Positions 54,675 to 62,255 of a stretch of DNA of 64,000 nucleotides are shown piece after piece. The stretch covers positions 1 to 64,000 of the forward strand of contig JAEUVA010000001.1 in assembly GCA_016787045.1 (NCBI GenBank), read 5' to 3'. A model generated the notes under the pieces. That model made no database searches. It was given only the letters and a program-made list of their open reading frames with translations, and had not been told where the DNA came from. Origin of the DNA: Chitinophagales bacterium (GTDB lineage: Bacteria > Bacteroidota > Bacteroidia > Chitinophagales > LD1). The stretch's first letter is position 1. Every line of letters begins with the position of its first letter. A program made the translations under genes and the position numbers.

Positions 54675-55385
54675 ATGACCAGAGAACAATTAAGACCCTA
54701 CATACCGGCATTTTTGCTCCGGCTGCATTGGAAATATTTCAAGAGCAAAGTGCGCGATTTTAAGACCAAAAATACAGAAGAGATTTTCACTTACATCTAC
54801 AAAGAGAACCATTGGCGCAACAACGAATCGGCAAGTGGCGATGGCTCAACTCTTAACGAAACACAGTACATCCGCAAAAAGTTACCGTTGTTACTTCAAC
54901 AATATCAAATTAAAAGTATTTTAGATATTCCGTGCGGAGATTTTAACTGGATGCAACACATCAACCTTACTGGTATTAACTATACGGGTGCAGATATTGT
55001 GAAAGATTTGATTGTTGCCAACTCTCAAAAACACAGCAAACCGGGTATTCAGTTTACTAACCTGGATTTAACTACGGATAACCTTCCCGCTGTTGACTTG
55101 ATTATCTGCAGAGATTGTTTGGTACACCTGAGCCAAGAAAAAGTGATAGCTGCGCTGCGTAACATAAAACGCAGCGGCAGCAAGTATCTGTTAACCACCA
55201 GTCATATTTCTGCCAAAAAGAACCGCGATATTGTAACCGGTGACTGGCGGCCTGTAAACTTAGTACAACCACCTTACTCCCTTCCACAACCAATCACGCA
55301 ATTCAAAGACACCCCTGTAACGGGGGAAAATGAGTTTAGTGATAAAGTAATGGCGCTTTGGGAAATCAAAAATCTGCCACTATGA
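54675..55385 (+). CDS. Class I SAM-dependent methyltransferase
   Basis: A 236-residue protein. Motif I reads ILDIPCGDFNWMQHI with the acidic residue of motif II in YTGADIV; motif III is VDLIICRDCLVHLS and is followed by LTTSH. This type occurs in polysaccharide and lipopolysaccharide loci, where it methylates sugars. It begins six bases after the glycosyltransferase stop and overlaps the ATP-grasp gene by four bases, so the three are one transcription unit. Confidence 0.87.
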   Translation: MTREQLRPYIPAFLLRLHWKYFKSKVRDFKTKNTEEIFTYIYKENHWRNNESASGDGSTLNETQYIRKKLPLLLQQYQIKSILDIPCGDFNWMQHINLTGINYTGADIVKDLIVANSQKHSKPGIQFTNLDLTTDNLPAVDLIICRDCLVHLSQEKVIAALRNIKRSGSKYLLTTSHISAKKNRDIVTGDWRPVNLVQPPYSLPQPITQFKDTPVTGENEFSDKVMALWEIKNLPL

Positions 55386-56413
55386 CTCGCGTACTCATCA
55401 CCGGAGCAGGTGCTCCGGGAGCAGCCGGCATTATTGAATGTTTGTCAAAATCAAAGCAATTAGACATTTGGTGCTGCGATGCCAATGCCGATGCCTCAGG
55501 CAAACACTTACTCAAAAACTTTTTCAAAATACCGGCCGCTTCTGATAAAAATTTCATTTCAGAAGTTTTGAAAAAAGCGAAGCAACACAAAATTGAGGTC
55601 ATTTTGCCTTTGGTAACTCGTGAGTTGCTGCTATTTGCCCGCAACAAAAAGAAGTTTGAAGCGGCAGGAGTTAAAGTCATTTGCTCTGATGAAAATGTAC
55701 TGGCGATTGCAAACAACAAAGCGCTGCTTTACCAGTTTTTAGAGAGCAAAAAAATTATAGTGCCCGATTTTGTAGTGGTAAACAGTGTGACTGAGTTTCA
55801 GCGGGCTGCAAAAAAACTGGGCTATCCGGCAAAGAAAATCACCTTTAAACCCGCAGTGAGTAACGGTAGCCGTGGATTTAGAGTAATATACGACAAGGCG
55901 GATAAAGCGCATTTGCTTTGGAACGAAAAACCAAACAACACTTATATCTCTTATCAAGAAATATGCAATATTTTACGTATTCAAATGCCTGTAGATTTAT
56001 TGGTGAGCGAATACTTACCGGGTGAAGAATATTCTGTAGATTGTTTAGCCAATCGTGGTAAATGTTTGTTGGCCATACCCCGCTTGCGCTCAAAAATACT
56101 GAACGGCATAAGCGTGGGTGGCGAGTTTGTAAACAACAAAGAAATTGTGGCGTACAGCCAACAAATTATTGAAGCCCTTGGCTTGCATGGCAACATTGGC
56201 ATACAAGTAAAACGTGCTGCTGACGGGCGTTTCAAAATATTGGAGATAAATCCGCGCGTACAAGGCACTATTGTTACCAACTTAGCTGCAGGAGCAAATT
56301 TGCCTCTTATGGCCGTGCAGCAAGAACTTGGAAAAAAGATTTTCCCTGAAAAGGTAAAAATAAAGTGGGGTTTAAAATTTGTACGCGTTTGGAAAGAAAT
56401 TTTCTACCAATAG
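55382..56413 (+). CDS. ATP-grasp enzyme, carbamoyl-phosphate-synthase-like
   Basis: A 343-residue protein starting at ATG 55382 (MTRVLITGAGAPGAAG), overlapping the methyltransferase stop. It has a Rossmann-like N-terminal domain (about 1-110), an ATP-grasp domain with FKPAVSNGSRGFRVI, LVSEYLPGEEYSVDC and the metal-binding block ILEINPRVQGT. ATP-grasp proteins join a carboxylate to an amine or thiol. In polysaccharide loci such members are thought to modify sugars with amino acids, but no substrate can be read here. Confidence 0.88.
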   Translation: MTRVLITGAGAPGAAGIIECLSKSKQLDIWCCDANADASGKHLLKNFFKIPAASDKNFISEVLKKAKQHKIEVILPLVTRELLLFARNKKKFEAAGVKVICSDENVLAIANNKALLYQFLESKKIIVPDFVVVNSVTEFQRAAKKLGYPAKKITFKPAVSNGSRGFRVIYDKADKAHLLWNEKPNNTYISYQEICNILRIQMPVDLLVSEYLPGEEYSVDCLANRGKCLLAIPRLRSKILNGISVGGEFVNNKEIVAYSQQIIEALGLHGNIGIQVKRAADGRFKILEINPRVQGTIVTNLAAGANLPLMAVQQELGKKIFPEKVKIKWGLKFVRVWKEIFYQ

Positions 56414-56434
56414 CCCATAGCTTAGAAAGCACGT

Positions 56435-57025
56435 ATGTCCGCCAACACATTTTTTGATTATCAGCTCTACATATTTGATTTTGACAATACCCTTTATGCA
56501 GAGCGCGACTACTTGTTTGCTGCATACCAACAAATAGAAATAGTACTAAACACAAAGGGACTAGCTGATTTTTTAAAAAGCGAATTTGACAACCACGGCA
56601 GAGAAAAGCTGTTTAACAAGTTGATAAAAAGGTTTAGTCTTAGTGAATCAGAAATAGAAAAATGCCTTTATGTATTGCGCACGGTACAACTCTCCTCCCC
56701 TCTTCTGTTTATTCCCGGCACAGTTACCCTGCTGAATATACTCCGCACACAAAGCAAAACCTTAGTGTTACTCACCAATGGCAACGTGCTACAACAAAAA
56801 AACAAACTACAACAATTAGAAACTGACATTTACCAATGGTTTGAAGAAGTAGTTTTTGCCAACGAAATTGCTCCAAAGCCCTCTGCAGAATCTGTCTTTT
56901 ACATTCTCAAAAAAACAAACGTATCTGCTTCAGCAGCTATACTAATTGGAGACAGCGATGTAGATAGACAAGCAGCACACAATGCGGGCATTGCATTTTT
57001 ACATGCCGATAATTTGCCTCGCTAA
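56435..57025 (+). CDS. HAD-superfamily phosphatase
   Basis: A 196-residue HAD-like hydrolase with motif I DFDNT (nucleophile first Asp), motif II VLLTNGN, the lysine in APKPSAESVF and motif IV IGDSDVDRQAA. A cap domain lies between. It probably dephosphorylates a sugar or nucleotide phosphate produced by its neighbours. It follows the ATP-grasp gene by 21 bases and converges with clpC five bases downstream. Similar ATP-grasp plus HAD pairs occur in exopolysaccharide gene sets. Confidence 0.88.
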   Translation: MSANTFFDYQLYIFDFDNTLYAERDYLFAAYQQIEIVLNTKGLADFLKSEFDNHGREKLFNKLIKRFSLSESEIEKCLYVLRTVQLSSPLLFIPGTVTLLNILRTQSKTLVLLTNGNVLQQKNKLQQLETDIYQWFEEVVFANEIAPKPSAESVFYILKKTNVSASAAILIGDSDVDRQAAHNAGIAFLHADNLPR

Positions 57026-57030
57026 ACCTA

Positions 57031-59580
57031 TTACTCTTTGTCGGCCTCCGCTTTTTTAACTGCGGCTTGGTAAGTAATGGTGAGTTCATCAGCGCCCTTT
57101 TTGAGGTCAATGATGAATGTGTCGCCTTGTTTAGCTTCTGCCCTCAAAATCTCTTCGGCTAATGGGTCTTCCACATATTTTTGAATAGCACGGTGCAATG
57201 GTCTTGCACCAAACTGTGGGTCGTATCCACGTTCGGCTAAAAAGTCTTTGGCCTCGTTAGTAAGGGTAACTTCAAAGCCCAACTCAGCAATCCGCTTAAG
57301 CACATTTTTCAGTGCAATATCAATGATGCTGAACAGTGAATCCTTTTCTAATGAGTTGAAGAAAATGACATCATCAATTCGGTTCAAAAACTCGGGGCTA
57401 AAGGTGCGTTTGAGCGCTTTGTTCAAGACGTTCTTGGCCATTTCATCGCTCTGAGAGCTGCGGGCACTGGTAGCAAAACCTACGCCCGTACCAAACTCTT
57501 TGAGGTCGCGTGCGCCAATGTTGGAGGTCATGATAATGAGTGTATTTTTAAAATCCACTCTGCGGCCTAAACTATCGGTGAGGATGCCATCATCAAATAC
57601 TTGCAGCAAAATGTTGAATACATCAGGGTGTGCTTTTTCAATTTCATCTAAAAGCACTACGCTGTATGGTTTACGCCTAACTTTTTCGGTTAACTGTCCA
57701 CCTTCTTCGTATCCTACGTATCCCGGGGGGGCACCCACCAAGCGCGATACAGAGAATTTTTCCATGTACTCGCTCATGTCTATGCGTATCAGCGAATCTT
57801 CGCTATCAAACAAATAACGGGCAATGGTTTTGGCTAACTCTGTTTTGCCCACACCGGTAGGGCCGAGAAAAATAAACGTGCCAATTGGTTTTTTAGGATC
57901 TTTCAAACCCACGCGGTTGCGCTGTATGGCTTTCACCACTTTTTGTACCGCTTCGTTTTGGCCAATCACAGCGCCTTTAATTTCGGCACCCATGTTCACC
58001 AACTTGTTGCTTTCGGTTTGTGCTACTTTGGTAACCGGTATGCCGGTCATCATGGCTACTACCTCCGCAATATCTTCCTCATTTACCGGGTAGCGCTTAA
58101 TGCGCGACTCTTCATCCCACTGCGCTTTGGCCTTGTCTAAATCTTCCAGAAATTTTTTCTCTGAATCGCGCAGGCGAGCCGCTTCTTCATACTTCTGGCT
58201 TTTAACTACCTGATTTTTTTGATTCTTAATTTCTTCAATCTGCTTTTCTAACTCTACTATGTTTTTGGGTACGTGTATGTTTTTTAGATGCACTCGCGCA
58301 CCCACTTCGTCCATCACATCTATGGCTTTGTCAGGCAAAAACCTATCGGTAATGTAGCGGGTAGAAAGTTTTACACAGGCCTCTACCGCTTCTTTTGAGT
58401 ATTCTACGTTGTGGTACTCTTCGTATTTAGGGCGAATGTTGTTGAGAATTTGCACCGTTTCTTCTGGCGATGGCGGGTCAACTATCACCTGCTGAAATCT
58501 GCGGGCAAGTGCCCCATCTTTTTCTATATATTGGCGATACTCATCCAATGTAGATGCACCTATGCATTGCAACTCGCCACGAGCAAGAGCCGGTTTAAAT
58601 ATGTTAGAAGCATCTAAAGAACCGGTAGCTCCACCTGCACCAACTATAGTATGTATCTCGTCAATAAACAGAATTACATCGCGGTTTTTTTCCAACTCAT
58701 TCATAATGGCTTTCATGCGCTCTTCAAACTGGCCGCGATACTTTGTACCTGCAACCAGAGCTGCCAAATCCAGCATTACAATTCGCTTATTGAACAATAC
58801 ACGAGAAACTTTTTTCTGCACTATGCGCAGAGCCAATCCTTCTACAATAGCCGTTTTGCCTACTCCCGGCTCACCAATCAAAATTGGATTATTCTTTTTT
58901 CTGCGCGAAAGGATTTGTGATACCCGTTCTATCTCATTTTCGCGGCCTACAATAGGGTCAAGTGCCCCCTCTTCCGCCAGATGTGTAACATCGCGGCCAA
59001 AGTTATCGAGCACCGGAGTTTTAGACTTAGTATTGCCCTGTTTTTTAGTGGGCTGCTGCTGAGAAAAGCCGCGTTTTTCATCATCAAACGGCTCGTCTTC
59101 CTGAGGGTCGTTGGGCAGTTCTGACTTGGGCTCAGCCAGGTTATTTTGCTCTGACAACAATTCATTTTTAAAGATTTCATAGTCCACATCTTTTTGAGCT
59201 AAAGTTTGTGTAACAATGTTGTCTTTGTTTTTGAGTATAGAAAGTAACAAATGCTCTGTGCCTATCACATCGCTTTTCATCACTTTGGCCTCCAGAACAG
59301 TTATTTTCAGTACTTTTTCTGCTTGTTTGGTAAGTGGCAGGTTGTTAGGGTTAAAACTTCCTTTGGCAGTTTTATCTTTTATTGAATCTTCAATGGTTTT
59401 GCGAAGTAATACCGGATCAATATTGAGATTACGTAAGGTTTTAATGGCATATCCTTCGCCATCGCGAATGAGCCCCAGTATCAGGTGCTCTATACCTATA
59501 AAATCGTGATTTAAACGGAGGGCTTCTTCGCGGCTGTAAGAAATAACCTCTTTAACTTTGGGTGAAAATTTAGCTTCCAT
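57031..59580 (-). CDS. clpC: ATP-dependent Clp protease ATP-binding subunit ClpC
   Basis: An 849-residue Hsp100 unfoldase: Clp_N repeats (about 1-145), first AAA domain with Walker A GEPGVGKT (236-243), a UVR-type coiled segment (KSQKYEEAARLRDSEKKF) in the middle, second AAA domain with GPTGVGKTELAKT and Walker B VVLLDEIEKAH, and a C-terminal ClpB-D2-like domain. The UVR segment marks it as ClpC and not ClpB. No mcsA/B or ctsR is near. It is predicted to feed ClpP at 33427-34128. Confidence 0.96.
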   Translation of the reverse strand: MEAKFSPKVKEVISYSREEALRLNHDFIGIEHLILGLIRDGEGYAIKTLRNLNIDPVLLRKTIEDSIKDKTAKGSFNPNNLPLTKQAEKVLKITVLEAKVMKSDVIGTEHLLLSILKNKDNIVTQTLAQKDVDYEIFKNELLSEQNNLAEPKSELPNDPQEDEPFDDEKRGFSQQQPTKKQGNTKSKTPVLDNFGRDVTHLAEEGALDPIVGRENEIERVSQILSRRKKNNPILIGEPGVGKTAIVEGLALRIVQKKVSRVLFNKRIVMLDLAALVAGTKYRGQFEERMKAIMNELEKNRDVILFIDEIHTIVGAGGATGSLDASNIFKPALARGELQCIGASTLDEYRQYIEKDGALARRFQQVIVDPPSPEETVQILNNIRPKYEEYHNVEYSKEAVEACVKLSTRYITDRFLPDKAIDVMDEVGARVHLKNIHVPKNIVELEKQIEEIKNQKNQVVKSQKYEEAARLRDSEKKFLEDLDKAKAQWDEESRIKRYPVNEEDIAEVVAMMTGIPVTKVAQTESNKLVNMGAEIKGAVIGQNEAVQKVVKAIQRNRVGLKDPKKPIGTFIFLGPTGVGKTELAKTIARYLFDSEDSLIRIDMSEYMEKFSVSRLVGAPPGYVGYEEGGQLTEKVRRKPYSVVLLDEIEKAHPDVFNILLQVFDDGILTDSLGRRVDFKNTLIIMTSNIGARDLKEFGTGVGFATSARSSQSDEMAKNVLNKALKRTFSPEFLNRIDDVIFFNSLEKDSLFSIIDIALKNVLKRIAELGFEVTLTNEAKDFLAERGYDPQFGARPLHRAIQKYVEDPLAEEILRAEAKQGDTFIIDLKKGADELTITYQAAVKKAEADKE

Positions 59581-59618
59581 GTATGCGTGTTGTCAAAAAT
59601 TAAACCAAGTGCCCAATC

Positions 59619-59631
59619 AGACATTCTGTCT
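59619..59631. promoter_or_regulatory. Dyad AGACA-TTC-TGTCT upstream of clpC
   Basis: A perfect 5-bp inverted repeat with a 3-base centre lies 39 bases upstream of the clpC start. It could be an operator for a stress regulator, but it may be chance; no known Bacteroidota heat-shock operator matches it. Confidence 0.35.
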
Positions 59632-59850
59632 TGCCAAAACAAGTATAATGCAGCAATGTTTGCTTCCGGCTTTTGGTAAACGTAAGGGTTTATTTCCGAA
59701 ATGACAATACGCTTAAAAATAGTTTTCCGATAAATGCTAACAACTATTTACATAAAGCATGTTTTATGATACATTGCGCTCAAATTTTGATTTTGTAAAA
59801 AACCTTGTAGTTTTAAAGAGCGATTTTTGCCCCAACCCAAAACATGTACT

Positions 59851-60219
59851 ATGAAATTTCAAGTTGACAAACGCGACCGCTTAGTAATTGTAAAGCTGAA
59901 TGAAGATAAATTGTTGAGCAATTTGGCTCCTCAGCTAAAAAGCGAATTGGTTATTCTCAGCAATGAGGGCTTTCGCAATATTGTGCTGGATTTATCGGAT
60001 GTACAATACGTTGATTCGTCCGGTTTGAGTGCATTGCTTGTAGGTAACCGCCTCTGCAAAGAGCAAGGAGGCATATTTGTACTTACCGGGTTAAATGCTC
60101 ATATCCAAAAATTAATCAAAATATCGCAGTTAGAGCCGATATTGAATATAGTACCCACCATCAACGAATCGGTTGACTTTGTGATGATGGAGGAATTAGA
60201 CAAAGATTTGCGCAGCTAA
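59851..60219 (+). CDS. STAS-domain anti-sigma factor antagonist-like protein
   Basis: A 122-residue STAS domain (FQVDKRDRLVIVKLNEDKLLSNLAPQLKSEL...NIVLDLSDVQYVDSSGLSALLVGNRLCKEQGG) with the phosphorylatable serine in DSSGLSALL. Such proteins act in partner-switching with anti-sigma kinases. No kinase is nearby. ATG 59851 is chosen, since the upstream frame begins at a TTG. The STAS-RNase Z pair, with 15 bases between, is a recurrent Bacteroidota arrangement. Confidence 0.9.
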   Translation: MKFQVDKRDRLVIVKLNEDKLLSNLAPQLKSELVILSNEGFRNIVLDLSDVQYVDSSGLSALLVGNRLCKEQGGIFVLTGLNAHIQKLIKISQLEPILNIVPTINESVDFVMMEELDKDLRS

Positions 60220-60224
60220 TTTTG
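60217..60224 (+). promoter_or_regulatory. TAATTTTG -7 box before RNase Z
   Basis: A perfect TAnnTTTG box whose first three bases are the stop codon of the STAS gene; it ends ten bases before the RNase Z ATG. No TTG lies at the -33 position, so an independent promoter is only tentative. Confidence 0.4.
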
Positions 60225-60234
60225 CCCCAAGCCC

Positions 60235-61161
60235 ATGCAGTTTGACGTAACTATCCTCGGCAGCAACGGGGCTATTGCCGCTTTTGACCGTTTTCCTTCA
60301 TCGCAGGCCATCAATTACAATGGGCATGTGTTTATTGTAGATTGTGGTGAGGGCACGCAGTTTAGGATGAATAAGTTTGGTATTAAACGCGGAAAATTAG
60401 ACCACATCTTTATTTCGCACTTACATGGCGACCATTACTACGGTTTAATTGGGTTGCTCACCTCATTTAACCTCAACTGGCGCGAACACCCGTTGCACAT
60501 TTATGCCCCTGAGGGCTTAGAAGAAATAGTGAAACTTCAATTCAAATACTCTAACACGCAGTTGAAGTTTGCCATTCATTTCCACACCAACGACACTTCA
60601 AAAAACGCAGTGATTTTTGAGGATAAAAACCTGGTGGTAGAAACGCTGCCTTTAATTCACCGCATACCCACTTGTGGTTTTTTGTTTCGCGAAAAAAAAC
60701 CACAACGAAAAATTTTACCGGACAAGATAGCAGAGTATAACATTCCGTTTCAACTCATAAACGATATTAAATCAGGTGCAGATTACACGACCCCAGAAGG
60801 CCGCGTAATTAGCAATGCTGCACTTACCACCCCTGCATTGCCTCCGTGCAGCTATGCGTATTGCAGCGATACTGCGTACACCGAGCAATTCATAGATAGA
60901 ATAAACGGAATTGATCTGCTTTACCATGAAGCTACTTTTGTTCATGAGCATGAATTTAGGGCAGCAGAAACTTTTCATACCACTACTAAGCAAGCCGCTG
61001 CACTAGCCAAAAAGGCGGGAGTAAAAAAACTTCTTATCGGTCATTTTTCGGCCAGGTATGAAAACCTGCAAGTGCTGCTGGATGAATGCCGCGAAGTTTT
61101 TCCGGAAACCTATTTAGCTATTGAGGGAAGCACATTCGCTATAGATTCATCTGACCAATGA
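60235..61161 (+). CDS. rnz: Ribonuclease Z
   Basis: A 308-residue metallo-beta-lactamase-fold endonuclease that trims the 3' ends of tRNA precursors. The zinc motif is SHLHGDHYYG (H62, H64, D66, H67); later metal ligands are in LPLIHRIPTCGF, YCSDTAY, and LIGHFSARY. The motif LDECREVFPETYLAIEGSTFAI ends the domain. tRNA-Asp in this window lacks an encoded CCA, which is the class of precursor RNase Z processes. It overlaps the GDPD gene by ATGA. Confidence 0.96.
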   Translation: MQFDVTILGSNGAIAAFDRFPSSQAINYNGHVFIVDCGEGTQFRMNKFGIKRGKLDHIFISHLHGDHYYGLIGLLTSFNLNWREHPLHIYAPEGLEEIVKLQFKYSNTQLKFAIHFHTNDTSKNAVIFEDKNLVVETLPLIHRIPTCGFLFREKKPQRKILPDKIAEYNIPFQLINDIKSGADYTTPEGRVISNAALTTPALPPCSYAYCSDTAYTEQFIDRINGIDLLYHEATFVHEHEFRAAETFHTTTKQAAALAKKAGVKKLLIGHFSARYENLQVLLDECREVFPETYLAIEGSTFAIDSSDQ

Positions 61162-62051
61162 AAATAAAGAACAGTTTACTGCTCCCCTTTTTGTATGTAC
61201 AAATTGCCGGTGTAGCACAAACAAATTTTGACCTACAGGGCCACCGTGGAGCCAGGGGCTTGTACCCTGAAAACACCATAGTAGCTTTTATTGAAGCCGT
61301 AAAACTGGGCGTTACTACTTTAGAAATGGATGTAGTGGTGAGCAAAGACGGGCAATTGGTAGTGAGCCACGAGCCGTGGATGAATGAGAGCATCTGCGCA
61401 CTGAATGGAGAAAAACTGAAGGGCAACGCCAAAGAGCAACATAACATTTATCAACTTACGTATGAGCAAATAAAAAAATACGATTGCGGAAGTAATGGCA
61501 ACGACCGATTTCCGGACCAGAAAAAGATAGCTGCTTCGAAACCGCTTTTGGCAGAGGTGATTGATACGATAGAAAAATATGTGGCGGCCAATAAGTTAAA
61601 ACCCCTTTTCTATAATATAGAAACCAAAAGCACGGTAGATGGCGATGAAGTATTTCACCCCAAGCCCGCTGCGTTTTCGGAACTATTATATAATATGCTG
61701 AAAAAGAAACATGTGCTACAGCGCAGCACTGTACAGTCGTTTGATATACGGACGCTCCAGGCCATTAAGCAGATAGATAGTACCGTTACTTTAGCGCTGC
61801 TGGTTTTTAATGCTGATGGCTTGAACAAAAACATAGAGCGTTTAGGTTTTACCCCACACATCTATTCACCCAATTTTGCGTTGGTTAATAAAGCACTTGT
61901 CCGGAAGTGTCATCAAAAAAATATGCTTATCATTCCATGGACAGTAAATGATGAACAGAAAATGAAGCAACTTAAACGGCTTGGCGTAGATGGGTTAATT
62001 ACGGATTACCCAACCATAGCAACCGCTCTGTTCTTCGCAAAAAAACAGTAG
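61158..62051 (+). CDS. Exported glycerophosphodiester phosphodiesterase
   Basis: A 297-residue protein with a short signal peptide (MKIKNSLLLPFLYVQIAGVAQ) and the GDPD motifs: QGHRGARGLYPENTIVAF (catalytic His and Glu), EMDVVVSKDGQLVVSHEPWMN, and the ending GVDGLITDYPT. It hydrolyses glycerophosphodiesters to glycerol-3-phosphate and an alcohol, probably in the periplasm, for phospholipid salvage. It is coupled to rnz. Confidence 0.94.
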   Translation: MKIKNSLLLPFLYVQIAGVAQTNFDLQGHRGARGLYPENTIVAFIEAVKLGVTTLEMDVVVSKDGQLVVSHEPWMNESICALNGEKLKGNAKEQHNIYQLTYEQIKKYDCGSNGNDRFPDQKKIAASKPLLAEVIDTIEKYVAANKLKPLFYNIETKSTVDGDEVFHPKPAAFSELLYNMLKKKHVLQRSTVQSFDIRTLQAIKQIDSTVTLALLVFNADGLNKNIERLGFTPHIYSPNFALVNKALVRKCHQKNMLIIPWTVNDEQKMKQLKRLGVDGLITDYPTIATALFFAKKQ

Positions 62052-62074
62052 CTGTGTTTTTTTGAAATTATATT

Positions 62075-62103
62075 TTGCAAAAAAAGAAAAGCCAATATAT
62101 TTG
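62075..62103 (+). promoter_or_regulatory. tRNA-Asp promoter, TTG-N18-TATATTTG
   Basis: TTG (62075-62077) and a perfect TATATTTG (62096-62103) with an 18-base spacer. The tRNA begins 18 bases after the box, giving a short precursor leader. Its match supports the same consensus elsewhere in the window. Confidence 0.68.
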
Positions 62104-62121
62104 CCGCCCTAATCGGAAAAA

Positions 62122-62195
62122 GGATCGGTAGTTCAGTCGGTTAGAATGCTGCCCTGTCACGGCAGAGGTCGCGGGTTCGAGTCCCGTCCGATCCG
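62122..62195 (+). tRNA. tRNA-Asp (anticodon GTC)
   Basis: A 74-base cloverleaf. The acceptor stem GGATCGG pairs with CCGATCC; the anticodon arm CTGCC-CTGTCAC-GGCAG has GTC at 62156-62158; the T arm holds GGTTCGAGTCC. The discriminator is G62195, the identity base for aspartate. The 3' CCA is not encoded. Confidence 0.98.
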
Positions 62196-62197
62196 CT

Positions 62198-62221
62198 AAA
62201 AAGCCCCTTCGGGGCTTTTTT
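62198..62221 (+). terminator. Rho-independent terminator after tRNA-Asp
   Basis: A 10-bp stem AAAAAGCCCC/GGGGCTTTTT with loop TTC and a T-run. Because the left arm starts with A5 it also works for the minus-strand TonB receptor gene. Confidence 0.93.
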
Positions 62222-62255
62222 AGTTTTAGGGCTACTCTGATTTCGCAACAGCGTA

